From NCBI GenBank assembly GCA_913775525.1, contig CAJYLH010000025.1, positions 1 through 47,070 on the forward strand: a stretch of DNA of 47,070 nucleotides, read 5' to 3'. This document shows, piece by piece, positions 1 to 8,583 of this stretch. The notes below the pieces were generated by a model that was given only the letters and a program-made list of their open reading frames with translations, did no database searches and was not told where the DNA came from. Position 1 is the stretch's first letter, and every line of letters begins with the position of its first letter. The DNA is from an uncultured Chryseobacterium sp. (lineage in GTDB: Bacteria > Bacteroidota > Bacteroidia > Flavobacteriales > Weeksellaceae). The position numbers were made by a program, and so were the translations under genes.

Positions 1-1436
1 TCAAACCCTATTTCTACATACGCGTAATCTGAGACCGGGTTTGGGTAGATCCTGATGTCCTGCTTCTCGATCAGCTGATCAATCTGGCTGTCGCCAAGCT
101 TTACGATCTTCCAGTTTTCTTTACCCAATTCCTCTGCACTGGTTCCTGCAAGGATAATAGAGCCGTCACGGTTCAGCTTAATATCCGATAGCCGTTCTTC
201 CTTTTTGCTGGATTCTCCTTTCACATGCTTTCTCCACTGCTCATTGCCATTCTGGTCCAGATACAGCATCCAGAACTTCTCATCATCAGATTCTATCCGT
301 CCTTCTGCCTGCGTGTAACCACCTAATAAAATACCTTTAGTAGTATCCTGCCCATCTTGATTCCTGGCTCCTGACTCCTGGCTCTTATTCACCACACTCA
401 TTCCCATCAGGACATCCCGGTTCTTAAAGCTGTAGGATTTTTGCCACTCCTGCTCTCCTGTCGAGTTTAATGCGATAAGCCATAAATCTGTTCCTTCTTC
501 TATACCTACCGTCTTATTGCCTGATCTTTCTGATCTGGATTCACCACCGATGATGTAGCCAGTAGAAGTCAGAGCAAGAGTTCTCAAATGATCGTCTGCT
601 TTACCTCCGAAATTCTTTTCCCACTCGACCTTGTTGTCTTTTGACAGCTTGACAATCCAGTAATCTCCTTCGCCATAGTTTTCAGTCGACTTAGCATAAT
701 TGATAAGTGATGATTGATGATTGATTTTATCATTCATAGAAACGCTTCCGCTCCTGGAATACATCCCTAATAAGGCACCGCCGTCTTTCGTCGGGATCAT
801 TTTTTCCACTTCATCTAATCCTTTGCCGCCTAGGATCAATTGGGAGATCTCCTTGCCGTTTTTATCCAGCCTGATGATCCAGGCATCTTTGGAACCGTAG
901 CCTTTCTCGGAGTTCTGGATGTTTCCTGCCACAAAGAATCCTAAATCCGTGGTCTGGATCACAGACCTGGCTTCTTCATCCGAAGCAGTGCCTAAAGTCT
1001 TCTGCCATAGCTCGTCTCCATTTTCGCTGACCCTAACCAACCAAAGATCTGATCCTCCTTTGGAATCATCCTTCTTATCTAAGCCTTTGCCAGAAAAACT
1101 CGTCCCTGCAATAAGATATCCTCCTTCCTGGGTATTCACCGTAGCCGAAAGAAAATCATGGTTTTGCCCTGAAAAGTATTTTTCCCAAACCTGTTCTCCT
1201 GATTGGTTAAATTTTATCAGGTGATAATCGTAGCCCAGGTTTTGGCTGCCTTCAGCAGAAAGCTTTCTGGACTGGATCGAGCTTCCGGTAATTAAATACT
1301 GCTGGTCAATGGTTGTGGTTACCTGAGACAGGAAATCCTGTGAGGAAGACTCAATGTCTTTCTGCCAGAGGACATGCTGGGCAGATACACCCAGAACTGC
1401 GCATAAGAAATAAGCGCCAGTATAGAATTTCTTCAT
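1..1436 (-). CDS. T9SS-secreted repeat (beta-propeller-like) protein, 3' end cut by window
   Basis: The frame is open from ATG 1436-1434 to the window edge (at least 478 residues); its C-terminus lies outside. The N-terminus (MKKFYTGAYFLCAVLGVSAQ) is a Sec signal peptide. The body has repeats of roughly 50-60 residues of the type DLWLVRV-x-NG-x-ELWQKTLG followed by a T-x-DGG-FFVAG strand, typical of Bacteroidota secreted propeller-like proteins. About 20 residues before the edge it reads DIRIYPNPVSDYAYVEIGF, the start of a type A T9SS C-terminal sorting domain (YPNP motif), so the product should cross the outer membrane by the type IX system. Its function is unknown. Two loops carry sequence resembling intergenic repeats (near 356-390 and 697-730). 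Frame was checked at both ends and the middle, with no frameshift. Confidence 0.85.
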   Translation of the reverse strand, partial: MKKFYTGAYFLCAVLGVSAQHVLWQKDIESSSQDFLSQVTTTIDQQYLITGSSIQSRKLSAEGSQNLGYDYHLIKFNQSGEQVWEKYFSGQNHDFLSATVNTQEGGYLIAGTSFSGKGLDKKDDSKGGSDLWLVRVSENGDELWQKTLGTASDEEARSVIQTTDLGFFVAGNIQNSEKGYGSKDAWIIRLDKNGKEISQLILGGKGLDEVEKMIPTKDGGALLGMYSRSGSVSMNDKINHQSSLINYAKSTENYGEGDYWIVKLSKDNKVEWEKNFGGKADDHLRTLALTSTGYIIGGESRSERSGNKTVGIEEGTDLWLIALNSTGEQEWQKSYSFKNRDVLMGMSVVNKSQESGARNQDGQDTTKGILLGGYTQAEGRIESDDEKFWMLYLDQNGNEQWRKHVKGESSKKEERLSDIKLNRDGSIILAGTSAEELGKENWKIVKLGDSQIDQLIEKQDIRIYPNPVSDYAYVEIGF

Positions 1437-1800
1437 ATCTGTGTTTGTATTAAGGTTATTGTTCTTATTTTAATAAAAATTTCGCGTCTAAAATACTCCT
1501 TTTACTTTAGCTGTAAAAGAGTTAAAATGATAATTTATATGATGCTTATCATTATTTAATCATCCTGTAACAAAGATACACGGGCAAAGCGACAAAACTT
1601 GTCGCATTAAAATAAAGGTCACAATAATTATAAAATAAACCGTTATTACGATTTTGATCTTAATGTTTAACTCAAGAGATGTGAACACAGAAAATAATAT
1701 TAGAGATCACTAATCCTGATGGATCCGGACATGTAAGAGTATGAATTTCATATGAACTCAATGGATGGATTCTTAAGCAAGAAATAATTTTCGTGAAATG
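1437..1800. other. AT-rich intergenic region
   Basis: 364 bases lie between the start of the T9SS cargo gene and the stop of the next minus-strand gene. I see no plausible gene, RNA gene, strong terminator hairpin or clear TAnnTTTG box here. The cargo-gene promoter must lie here but could not be located. Confidence 0.5.
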
Positions 1801-2673
1801 CTATGGCAAAGAAAACCGGTACACATTCCCTCCTGTCTTTTTATTTTTCTCATCCGCCATAAGCAGCGTATGGTCATTGAAGAATACAACAGCTTCCTTC
1901 TGGGAATTATGGTGCAGCGGAAGTTTACGAATCTGTGCCTGTGAAAAGTCATCCGGAGAAAATCCGGAAAGGATATGGATGTTTTTATGAGTCAGCAATA
2001 CGACCTTATCATGCGTAGCTGGGACCGCAGCAGAAGTAATGGCGGCATCATCGTATTTCCCCTGAATCTGTAATCTTCCGATGAGCTTGGCTTCAAAATT
2101 CCCTGCTTTATTGGGAATACGGAAAACGAGGAATATCCCGTCAAATCCTTTGCTCCTGTTTTTGGTAAAGAGATAGAAATAGCCTTTCATGGCCACAAAA
2201 GCTTCACAATCATAAAGCAGCCCGGATTTTTTGGGCGGAAATTCCTTCTGGCCCTCATAATGGAATTGCGTGGTCTGAACAACTCTAGTTGACTTCTGCC
2301 CGGTATTTTTAAGATCGATCTTTAAGATAGAAAGATTTTGCCTGTCGTTGTCGTTGTTCCCGAAATCACCAATGTACAGGTCTCCGTGCTCATCGGCTGT
2401 AATATCTTCCCAGTCGTTGTTCTCAGCGTTTTCAACCAGGACATCCGCTAAAAGGTTTCCCTCCGCATCAAGTCCGTACACGACATTCTTATTGCCCTGG
2501 TCTTCAATGGCCCAGATGGTCTTTTTATCCGGGGACAAGGCGATACCGGAAACTTCCTTCAGCTTTCTAGGCAGGGAAAACTGCACTTCCAGCTCCTCAT
2601 TTACTTTGGAATCCTGGGCTTTCTGGTTGCAGGCGGCAAGAAGGAAAACAGATAAGAACAATACGCGCATCAT
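1801..2673 (-). CDS. Lipoprotein with predicted beta-propeller fold, function unknown
   Basis: 290 residues. The N-terminus (MMRVLFLSVFLLAAC) is a lipoprotein signal with lipobox LAAC, lipidated on Cys15. The mature part starts with a KLKEVSGIALSPDKKTIWAIED stretch and then acidic strands such as NDWEDITADEHGDLYIGDFGNND, resembling SdiA-regulated/NHL-like propellers. It is the last gene of a tight operon: its ATG lies 2 bases after the stop of the FUSC gene. Propeller membership is inferred from spacing of GLY/ASP-rich strands; no catalytic residues are recognised. Confidence 0.7.
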   Translation of the reverse strand: MMRVLFLSVFLLAACNQKAQDSKVNEELEVQFSLPRKLKEVSGIALSPDKKTIWAIEDQGNKNVVYGLDAEGNLLADVLVENAENNDWEDITADEHGDLYIGDFGNNDNDRQNLSILKIDLKNTGQKSTRVVQTTQFHYEGQKEFPPKKSGLLYDCEAFVAMKGYFYLFTKNRSKGFDGIFLVFRIPNKAGNFEAKLIGRLQIQGKYDDAAITSAAVPATHDKVVLLTHKNIHILSGFSPDDFSQAQIRKLPLHHNSQKEAVVFFNDHTLLMADEKNKKTGGNVYRFSLP

Positions 2674-2675
2674 CG

Positions 2676-3755
2676 TTATTTTTTTAATTTTTTAAAGTGA
2701 AAATAAGAATACCGGACCTGTTTTTCCAGCCGGTTGATAATCTGCTGATGGTGCAGAAAATAACCGGCAGCCAATCCGATCAGGCTTCCGATCACCGTAT
2801 CCAGGAGCCGGGCTTCGATCAGGTCCCCTACCGGATGCGGAACACTGCTTCCCGTTTCAACAAGCAGGATCGTGAGCGGCGTAATGAATGCCACAGCCAA
2901 TCCGTAATTCCGCATAATAAGCAGTTCAATAACAAACTGCAATACGGTAATCATCACAATCATCATCAGCTTATCAGGATGCAGTAAAAGAATAAGCCAT
3001 GCAAAACCTATTCCGATAAATGTGCCCAGGATCCTGTGCATATTACGCTGGCGGACATGCTCAAAATTCCGGCCCTGGATGATGGCTACTGCTGCAATGG
3101 AGATCCAGTAGGTATTCCTGAACTGCAGCAGATGTCCCGTAATCAAGGTAAGCATCATAAAAAAACCGATGACGGCACTCTCCACAAATTTCGTATACCG
3201 CTTTTTGTTGAATACCCTTCTCGGTACTGTTGTAACTTTGCTTTTTTCAATAAAAACAGAATAGAAGAAAGCCAGGGAACACGACAGCATTGCGCCCATG
3301 GCAACCAGGCCTACCCTCGCAGGAATCAGTTCCGGATCAAAAGGATAGGTACTTGCCATAGCAGCTACCATGATGAAAAAGAAGTTTCCCGGCGGTGAGA
3401 TCCTGAAATAAGACGTTATAAAATGGGCCAGGAAAGCAATAATTCCTAATGAACAACCGGCCACATACGCATTAAAGCTGAAAAAAAGGCTCACCGAAAA
3501 TGAGAAGACGATTCCCAGGGCACAAACCGCAAGATGCACCATGCGCTGGGTAATGGGTGCGGAAGTAAAATACAGAATGGTGAGGGCACCCAGGCTGGAA
3601 AGACTGCCGTAATTGGGTTTTCCGGAAAGGTATCCGATGAACAGGCAGCTCCCGACACACAGGGCTGCCAGGAAAGGAAAATGCCATTTCCTTTCGGTCT
3701 GCTTAAACTCCAGCAGGTAATGAAAACGTTGCGGTACAGGATTCCGGACTTTCAT
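2676..3755 (-). CDS. FUSC-family inner-membrane protein (aromatic acid exporter-like)
   Basis: About 359 residues when started at ATG 3755, one base after the mazG stop. An ATG at 3791 would add 12 residues but overlap mazG by 35 bases, so the inner start is preferred. There are two blocks of hydrophobic helices (roughly residues 25-160 and 200-345), the second starting with RYTKFVESAVIGFFMMLTLI and containing YWISIAAVAIIQG and the family-typical RILGTFIGIGFAW. This duplicated layout matches FUSC/YccS-type proteins, linked to efflux of aromatic acids. The substrate cannot be inferred. It lies between mazG and a lipoprotein in one operon. Confidence 0.8.
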   Translation of the reverse strand: MKVRNPVPQRFHYLLEFKQTERKWHFPFLAALCVGSCLFIGYLSGKPNYGSLSSLGALTILYFTSAPITQRMVHLAVCALGIVFSFSVSLFFSFNAYVAGCSLGIIAFLAHFITSYFRISPPGNFFFIMVAAMASTYPFDPELIPARVGLVAMGAMLSCSLAFFYSVFIEKSKVTTVPRRVFNKKRYTKFVESAVIGFFMMLTLITGHLLQFRNTYWISIAAVAIIQGRNFEHVRQRNMHRILGTFIGIGFAWLILLLHPDKLMMIVMITVLQFVIELLIMRNYGLAVAFITPLTILLVETGSSVPHPVGDLIEARLLDTVIGSLIGLAAGYFLHHQQIINRLEKQVRYSYFHFKKLKK

Positions 3756-3756
3756 A

Positions 3757-4524
3757 CTACAGCTGGCGTTTGGCTTTTTCCCAGAGTACATCCATTTCTT
3801 CGAGAGAAAGATCGGCCAGCTTCAGCCCGCCTTCCCGGGCAAGCTGTTCCATCTTCTGGAATCTTGAAATAAATTTGATATTGGTCCTTTCCAGCGCAGA
3901 ATCGGGATTGAGGCCGGAAATCCTGGCATAATTGATGAGCGAGAAAAATACATCGCCCAGCTCTTCCTCCTTTTTAATAGGATCCGTCTCATCGTGGAAT
4001 TCCTTAATTTCTTCATCCACTTTTTTCCAGGCATCTTCCGCATCATGAAATTCAAAACCGATGCCTTTAACCTTGTCCTGAATCCTGTAGGCCTTGACCA
4101 GGCTCGGAAGGCTTTTCGGGACTCCTCCAAGAATGGATTTGTTGCCTTCTTTAAGCTTAAGCTTTTCCCAGTTCTGCTTTACCTCTTCCTCATCCTTCAC
4201 TTCAGTGTCACCGTAAATATGGGGATGGCGGAAAATGAGCTTCTCATTAAGGGAATTGATCACATCCGCAATATCGAAACTCTTCTTTTCAGAACCTATC
4301 TTGGCATAAAAAACCAGGTGGAGCAGGACATCACCCAGCTCTTTTTTAATTTCATGAAGGTCGTTCTGCAGGATGGCATCAGACAGTTCATAGGTTTCTT
4401 CCAGCGTCAGGTGGCGCAGTGATTCCAGCGTCTGTTTCTGGTCCCACGGGCATTTTTCGCGCAGGTCATCCATAATATCCAGCAATCTTCCGAAAGCGTC
4501 CAGTTTTTCCTGTTTGGTATTCAT
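3757..4524 (-). CDS. mazG: Nucleoside triphosphate pyrophosphohydrolase MazG
   Basis: 255 residues from ATG 4524. It hydrolyses (d)NTPs to NMP and pyrophosphate, clearing abnormal nucleotides. The family signature is clear: LREKCPWDQKQTLESLRHL, then the metal-binding EETYEL and KKELGDVLLHLVFYA, and a second MazG-like half with EIKEFHDETDPIKKEEELGDVFFSLINYAR. Length fits the two-domain E. coli-type MazG. An upstream ATG at 4539 exists, but a TAnnTTTG box at 4547-4554 would leave almost no leader for it, favouring 4524. First gene of the mazG-FUSC-lipoprotein operon. Confidence 0.95.
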   Translation of the reverse strand: MNTKQEKLDAFGRLLDIMDDLREKCPWDQKQTLESLRHLTLEETYELSDAILQNDLHEIKKELGDVLLHLVFYAKIGSEKKSFDIADVINSLNEKLIFRHPHIYGDTEVKDEEEVKQNWEKLKLKEGNKSILGGVPKSLPSLVKAYRIQDKVKGIGFEFHDAEDAWKKVDEEIKEFHDETDPIKKEEELGDVFFSLINYARISGLNPDSALERTNIKFISRFQKMEQLAREGGLKLADLSLEEMDVLWEKAKRQL

Positions 4525-4546
4525 AATCTGAGAATTCAAAGTGCTG

Positions 4547-4554
4547 CAAATTTA
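4547..4554 (-). promoter_or_regulatory. Predicted -7 promoter box of mazG operon
   Basis: Minus-strand TAAATTTG matches the Bacteroidota -7 consensus TAnnTTTG. The predicted transcript start is near 4541, giving a leader of about 17 nt to ATG 4524. No clear -33 TTG was found at the expected spacing. Confidence 0.5.
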
Positions 4555-4644
4555 CGGAATATATAAGTTCCATTTTTACTTTACCTACAGGGAATATCAT
4601 TCCGGGCATTAAAGAATACAGATCACAGGAATACTTGCTCCATT

Positions 4645-4683
4645 CAAATAAAAAGCCTTGCCGGGAAATTCCCGGCAAGGCTT
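4645..4683 (-). terminator. Rho-independent terminator after DUF5606 gene
   Basis: Perfect inverted repeat at 4653-4683 (arms AAGCCTTGCCGGGAA and its complement around one central base). Read on the minus strand it is followed by a T-rich tract. It lies 24 bases past the stop of the DUF5606 gene. Confidence 0.9.
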
Positions 4684-4706
4684 ATATCTTAATTCAGATC
4701 ACTGAA

Positions 4707-5267
4707 TTATCCTTTTTTGGTATGGGTGCTTTTCGGAGCAGATTTCGCTGCTGAAGTCGCCTTTACTTTTGGAGTTGCCGGCTTTTCCGCTTTAGGAGCA
4801 GCTGACTTTTTAGGCGCTTCGTTATCTGTGCCTGCTGTTTCCTGTGCAGGATCAAGCGTTTCAGGCTCTGCTTTTACAAAGCTTTCAGGGGTGATGTATC
4901 CGGCCTTGTGCAGGATATTATACCACTGAGCCAGTTTTTTGATGTCTGAAGCATATACTCTTTCCGTATCATAGTTAGGAAGAGAAGCTGTCATGAATTC
5001 TTTCAGTTCCGCATCTCCTGATTTGTGGGAAATGGTCTCCTTATACTCACTATTTTTAGCGATATTCTCAAAAACTTCGAATAAAGGAACTTCCTTATCA
5101 AAGGTAAACATCGCAATATTGTCCAGAAGGCTTACCTGGCTGGAGTTCCCGATGCTCACTTTCTTTTTGGTGGTTACGTCTTCAATGATGAATCCGTTTC
5201 TTAATTGGGAAACTAATTTGTACAGTCCTGGCTTTCCGGAAATTGAAATTATTTTTTCTAACAGCAT
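4707..5267 (-). CDS. DUF5606 domain protein with lysine/alanine-rich tail
   Basis: 186 residues from ATG 5267, which gives the usual N-terminus MLLEKIISISGKPGLYKLVS; an upstream ATG at 5294 adds nine atypical residues. The N-terminal 130 residues match the DUF5606 family of Bacteroidota (IIEDVTTKKKVSIG, LFEVFENIA, ASDIKKLAQWYNILHKAGY). The role is unknown; the N-terminal part looks like a small beta-barrel. The last 45 residues are low-complexity Ala/Lys/Pro/Thr, a basic tail like those on histone H1-like proteins. The gene is monocistronic with its own strong terminator. Confidence 0.85.
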   Translation of the reverse strand: MLLEKIISISGKPGLYKLVSQLRNGFIIEDVTTKKKVSIGNSSQVSLLDNIAMFTFDKEVPLFEVFENIAKNSEYKETISHKSGDAELKEFMTASLPNYDTERVYASDIKKLAQWYNILHKAGYITPESFVKAEPETLDPAQETAGTDNEAPKKSAAPKAEKPATPKVKATSAAKSAPKSTHTKKG

Positions 5268-5340
5268 AATTTTATTTTTTATTACATCCTGCAAAGGCCT
5301 TCAGGCTTTGCGTTAATTTATTTCTATTTTAATACGTCTA

Positions 5341-5913
5341 TTATTTAGGGAACCTCATTTTGTAGTTGATGCTCACATCGCCTTGGGAAATTTTGGACAG
5401 CTTGCCTTTGACCAGCTTTTTCTTAAGCGCACTCAGGTGATCGGTAAACAGGATCCCCTCAATGTGGTCATATTCATGCTGGATCACGCGCGCCCTGATA
5501 TCGGATAAAGTATCCGTATGGAGGACGAAGTTTTCATCATAATATTCAATAACGATGGTTTCTTTCCTCTTCACATCTTCCCGTACATCCGGGATGGAAA
5601 GGCAGCCTTCATTAAACTTCCATTCTTCTCCGGATTCTTCCAGGATCCTGGCATTGATGAATACCTTTTTAAATTCGGCCAGCTCATCCTTGATATCCTC
5701 ATAATCTTCATCATCCGCCAGCGGAGATACATCAATAACGAACAGACGGATGTCCAGTCCTACCTGCGGAGCAGCCAGCCCGATGCCGTTGGCACTGTAC
5801 ATCGTTTCAAACATATTATCTATCAGTACCTGTAAATCCGGATAATCCTGGTCTATATCCTTGGCTACTTTCCGTAATACAGGGTCCCCAAAAGCTCTTA
5901 TCGGTAAAATCAT
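5341..5913 (-). CDS. def: Peptide deformylase
   Basis: 190 residues. Removes the formyl group from the initiator methionine of nascent proteins in the cytoplasm. All three active-site motifs are present: GIGLAAPQVG (residues 43-52), EGCLS (102-106, metal-binding Cys104) and HEYDH (146-150, two metal ligands and the catalytic Glu). There is an acidic insert near residues 65-80 (SPLADDEDYEDIKDE), common in Bacteroidota enzymes. The ATG overlaps the ruvX stop by 4 bases, so the two genes are co-transcribed and probably translationally coupled. Confidence 0.97.
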   Translation of the reverse strand: MILPIRAFGDPVLRKVAKDIDQDYPDLQVLIDNMFETMYSANGIGLAAPQVGLDIRLFVIDVSPLADDEDYEDIKDELAEFKKVFINARILEESGEEWKFNEGCLSIPDVREDVKRKETIVIEYYDENFVLHTDTLSDIRARVIQHEYDHIEGILFTDHLSALKKKLVKGKLSKISQGDVSINYKMRFPK

Positions 5914-6326
5914 CTTGTTCTTTGTTCTAAAAAATTCTGCAATATTATCGTTGCACTTACTTTATCAATCAATCCTTTTTCCTGTCTCTGTTTTTTATTC
6001 TTTCCGCTCTGGGAAATAAAAAACGAAGCCATTTTGGATGTAAACCTTTCATCGAAGCGGTGAACCGGAATAGCCGGGAACAGGGTTCTGAATTCTTCTA
6101 TGAATTTCAGGATATCTGTTTCCACTTCTGAAATATTTCCTCTCAGATCTACGGGCAAACCTACCACAATACCTTCTACAGAATGGGCATTGAAGTACCT
6201 GCTGAGAAATTCAGTTAAAAACCTGGTTTCCACCGTCTCCAGCCCACTGGCAATAATCTGCATGTCGTCTGTTGCTGCAATGCCGCAACGTGCCTTTCCA
6301 TAGTCTATAGCAAGGATCTGTCCCAT
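5910..6326 (-). CDS. ruvX: Putative Holliday junction resolvase / pre-16S rRNA nuclease (RuvX/YqgF)
   Basis: 138 residues, normal for the family. RNase H-like fold: first catalytic Asp in ILAIDYGKARCGIA (Asp8), then GIVVGLPVDLRGN, the FDERFTSKMA block with the conserved acidic residue, and IDKVSATIILQNFL with the last catalytic Asp. YqgF proteins process the 5' end of 16S rRNA and have been proposed as resolvases. First gene of the ruvX-def pair. A TAAATTTG box ends only 7 bases before its ATG, suggesting a leaderless or nearly leaderless mRNA. Confidence 0.93.
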   Translation of the reverse strand: MGQILAIDYGKARCGIAATDDMQIIASGLETVETRFLTEFLSRYFNAHSVEGIVVGLPVDLRGNISEVETDILKFIEEFRTLFPAIPVHRFDERFTSKMASFFISQSGKNKKQRQEKGLIDKVSATIILQNFLEQRTR

Positions 6327-6333
6327 AGGTCTG

Positions 6334-6341
6334 CAAATTTA
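6334..6341 (-). promoter_or_regulatory. Predicted -7 promoter box of ruvX-def
   Basis: Minus-strand TAAATTTG followed by CA; only 7 bases separate it from the ruvX ATG, so the transcript would begin at or just before the start codon. Confidence 0.5.
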
Positions 6342-6437
6342 ATAAATTTTAATCATTTTATTCCTAACACAGTTTTTTTTATCAATCATGTTTTATTCCG
6401 TGATTTTTTTATAAATTTATTTTTCCAAAAACGAATT

Positions 6438-6914
6438 ATGAAGAAACTCATCCTTGTACGACATGCGAAAAGCGACTGGCCTGAAGAAACCGAAGACTTC
6501 GACAGGCCTCTGGCAGACAAAGGTTTGGAAGAAGCATCCAGCATTTCCCGGTTTATGAAAAACAACGAAATTGCCATTGACAGCTTTGTATCCAGCCCGG
6601 CGGTCCGTGCCCTCAATACCTGTAAGATTTTCAATCAGGCATACCAGCTTTCCATCCAAACAGATGAAAAATTATACAACCCTTCCGAAAATAATTTCCA
6701 TTCGGTTATCTACAGCCTGGATGACAGCCATGATTCGGTAGCCTTTTTTTCCCATAACAACGGAATTTCCAATTTTGCCAATTCCATCTCGGAAAATATT
6801 TTCCATTTTCCCACCTGTGGCGTAGCCGGCTTTGAGATCGACTGCGATTCGTGGTCTGAATTTGACGGCGCCGCCAAGAAACTCCTGTTTTTCTATGAGC
6901 CCGGGAAAATCTAA
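6438..6914 (+). CDS. SixA-type histidine phosphatase
   Basis: 158 residues. The phosphohistidine signature LVRHAKSDWPE is at residues 6-16 (RHA with nucleophilic His8), the second Arg block is SSPAVRALNTC, and the second catalytic His is in FFSHNNGISNFAN. The short length and the RHAKS-W start match the SixA branch of the histidine phosphatase superfamily, which in E. coli removes phosphate from histidine of phosphotransfer proteins. The substrate here is unknown. Upstream genes are divergent, so it has its own promoter; no clear TAnnTTTG box was seen. Confidence 0.88.
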   Translation: MKKLILVRHAKSDWPEETEDFDRPLADKGLEEASSISRFMKNNEIAIDSFVSSPAVRALNTCKIFNQAYQLSIQTDEKLYNPSENNFHSVIYSLDDSHDSVAFFSHNNGISNFANSISENIFHFPTCGVAGFEIDCDSWSEFDGAAKKLLFFYEPGKI

Positions 6915-6948
6915 TTATCCATGATACGGTTCCCTGGCAAACAACCAT

Positions 6949-6971
6949 AAAAAAAACGGGACAAGCCCGTT
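6949..6971 (-). terminator. Rho-independent terminator after serine hydrolase gene
   Basis: Stem AACGGG/CCCGTT (6955-6960 with 6966-6971, loop ACAAG), followed on the minus strand by eight T (6956-6949). Lies 26 bases beyond the hydrolase stop. Confidence 0.88.
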
Positions 6972-6997
6972 ATATATTGTTTGTGATACAGAAGTAT

Positions 6998-8539
6998 TTA
7001 TTTTCGCTTCAGATCAAGATCTTCAAAATCAAAACTGAAATCCGTTACGTCTGAAATCGGCTTTAATTTTGCCGACTGTGCTTTCCCCTGTTCATCGTAG
7101 CTGAAAATAATATAGGCATCTGCATCGTAGCTCCGGTCATCCCACCTGATCATAAAAGAATTATTGGAATACGGGAGCAATTCCCCTTTCAGCCTTGGAG
7201 AACGGGCACATTCGATCCTGTAGGCATTTCCCTGCCGGGTAATATCCACATCGCCGAACCATGCATCCTGGTATTTGCCGGTAAACTGTTCTGCTTTAGG
7301 CTGGAGATCTTTATTTTTCCTGAATGCTTCTGAGGCTGAGTATGCTTCTTTTTTCTGTCTGCTGTACTCCGCTTCCACTTTCTGCATCCTTGCACTGTAG
7401 GTCTGCAGCCAGTTGCGGTCGGCTATTCCCAGGTAAGCATCCTTTACAGTATTGGTGATGGTGTTGAAAGCGGCTCCCGACTGCTGGTTAGTAAGTACTA
7501 CAATACCGAGTTTCAGATCCGGAATAAGGGTAAACTGGGTTACGGTTCCGATCAGGCCGCCGGTATGCTGTACCTGTTTGTGTCCTTTGACATCACTGAG
7601 GAACCAGCCCATTCCATATCCGTAAAAGCTGGTATCATAAGGGTTTTTAGGCGCCACACCGCCTGGAATCTGCAGGCTCCACAGCTGCTGGATCTGCTTA
7701 TCGGAAACCAGTTTCTTTCCATCTTTCGTTGTAAAATTATTAAGCAGGAAGTCTGCCCATACCAGCATATCTTTACTATTGCTCAGGATTCCGCCTGCAG
7801 CATTTGCGGTTTCGCTCCAGTCATGCGGTACAGCAACAGCTTTACCGTCTACAGGAGCATGCGCATCAATTTTATTGGTCGCCGCCCTGGCTCTGCTGTA
7901 GCTTCCGAAGCTGGCATTCATACCGACCGGCTTCATGATCCTCTGTTCGATAAATTCTGCCCAGCTCATTCCTGAAACCCGGTGGATCACCTCCCCGGCC
8001 ACGATAAACATGATGTTGTTGTAATCGAGTGTGGTCCTGAAAGGATTTTCAGGCTTCAGATAGCGTACGTTGTGCACAATATCATTAACGGTAAGGTTCC
8101 CGCCTTCCGGAAAAAACATCAGATCTCCCTGGCCAAGGCCCAGACCGGCTCTGTGGGTCACCAGATCCCTCACAGTTACATTCTGGGATACATAGGGATC
8201 GTACATCTGGAATTCCGGGATGTATCTGGATACTTTTTCATCCCAGCCTATCTTTCCTTCATCAGCCAGTATCGCAAGCGCCGTACAGGTAAAACCCTTG
8301 GAATTTGAAGCAATTCCCACTAGGGTCTGGTCATCCATCGGCTGCTTTGATGTCAGGGAACGCACTCCGAATCCCTTCGAATAGACAATTTTACCATCTT
8401 TTACAATTCCAACGGAGATTCCAGGTACGTCGAAGGTTTTCAGCGTATTTCTGACCAATTCATCCAGTTTTTTTTCGTCCACCTGCCCGAAAGCCATCAG
8501 GCAGCAGAGAAGAAAAAATAAAGAGAGCTTCTGCTTCAT
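6998..8539 (-). CDS. Serine hydrolase, class C beta-lactamase / PBP-like family
   Basis: 513 residues with signal peptide (MKQKLSLFFLLCCLMAFGQ), so periplasmic. The beta-lactamase/transpeptidase-like domain covers about residues 25-375: SxxK as SNSK (78-81), YxN as YNN (173-175) and the KTG equivalent HTGG (325-328). The C-terminal 110 residues (FTGKYQDAWFGDVDITRQGN onward) form a DUF3471-like lipocalin-type beta domain. HTGG is usual in esterase and D-aminopeptidase-like members, so a true beta-lactamase role is not implied. A -7 box TACCTTTG lies 16 bases upstream. Confidence 0.9.
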   Translation of the reverse strand: MKQKLSLFFLLCCLMAFGQVDEKKLDELVRNTLKTFDVPGISVGIVKDGKIVYSKGFGVRSLTSKQPMDDQTLVGIASNSKGFTCTALAILADEGKIGWDEKVSRYIPEFQMYDPYVSQNVTVRDLVTHRAGLGLGQGDLMFFPEGGNLTVNDIVHNVRYLKPENPFRTTLDYNNIMFIVAGEVIHRVSGMSWAEFIEQRIMKPVGMNASFGSYSRARAATNKIDAHAPVDGKAVAVPHDWSETANAAGGILSNSKDMLVWADFLLNNFTTKDGKKLVSDKQIQQLWSLQIPGGVAPKNPYDTSFYGYGMGWFLSDVKGHKQVQHTGGLIGTVTQFTLIPDLKLGIVVLTNQQSGAAFNTITNTVKDAYLGIADRNWLQTYSARMQKVEAEYSRQKKEAYSASEAFRKNKDLQPKAEQFTGKYQDAWFGDVDITRQGNAYRIECARSPRLKGELLPYSNNSFMIRWDDRSYDADAYIIFSYDEQGKAQSAKLKPISDVTDFSFDFEDLDLKRK

Positions 8540-8555
8540 TGTTTTAAAATTTTTT

Positions 8556-8563
8556 CAAAGGTA
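8556..8563 (-). promoter_or_regulatory. Predicted -7 promoter box of serine hydrolase gene
   Basis: Minus-strand TACCTTTG (TAnnTTTG), 16 bases before the ATG at 8539. It is back to back with the plus-strand box at 8584-8591. Confidence 0.5.
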
Positions 8564-8583
8564 AACAATTCAGTATTATTAAG

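Noticed and set aside
1793-1990. 65-codon plus-strand frame near 1.8 kb
   Set aside because: It is antisense to the end of the propeller lipoprotein gene and has no independent support.
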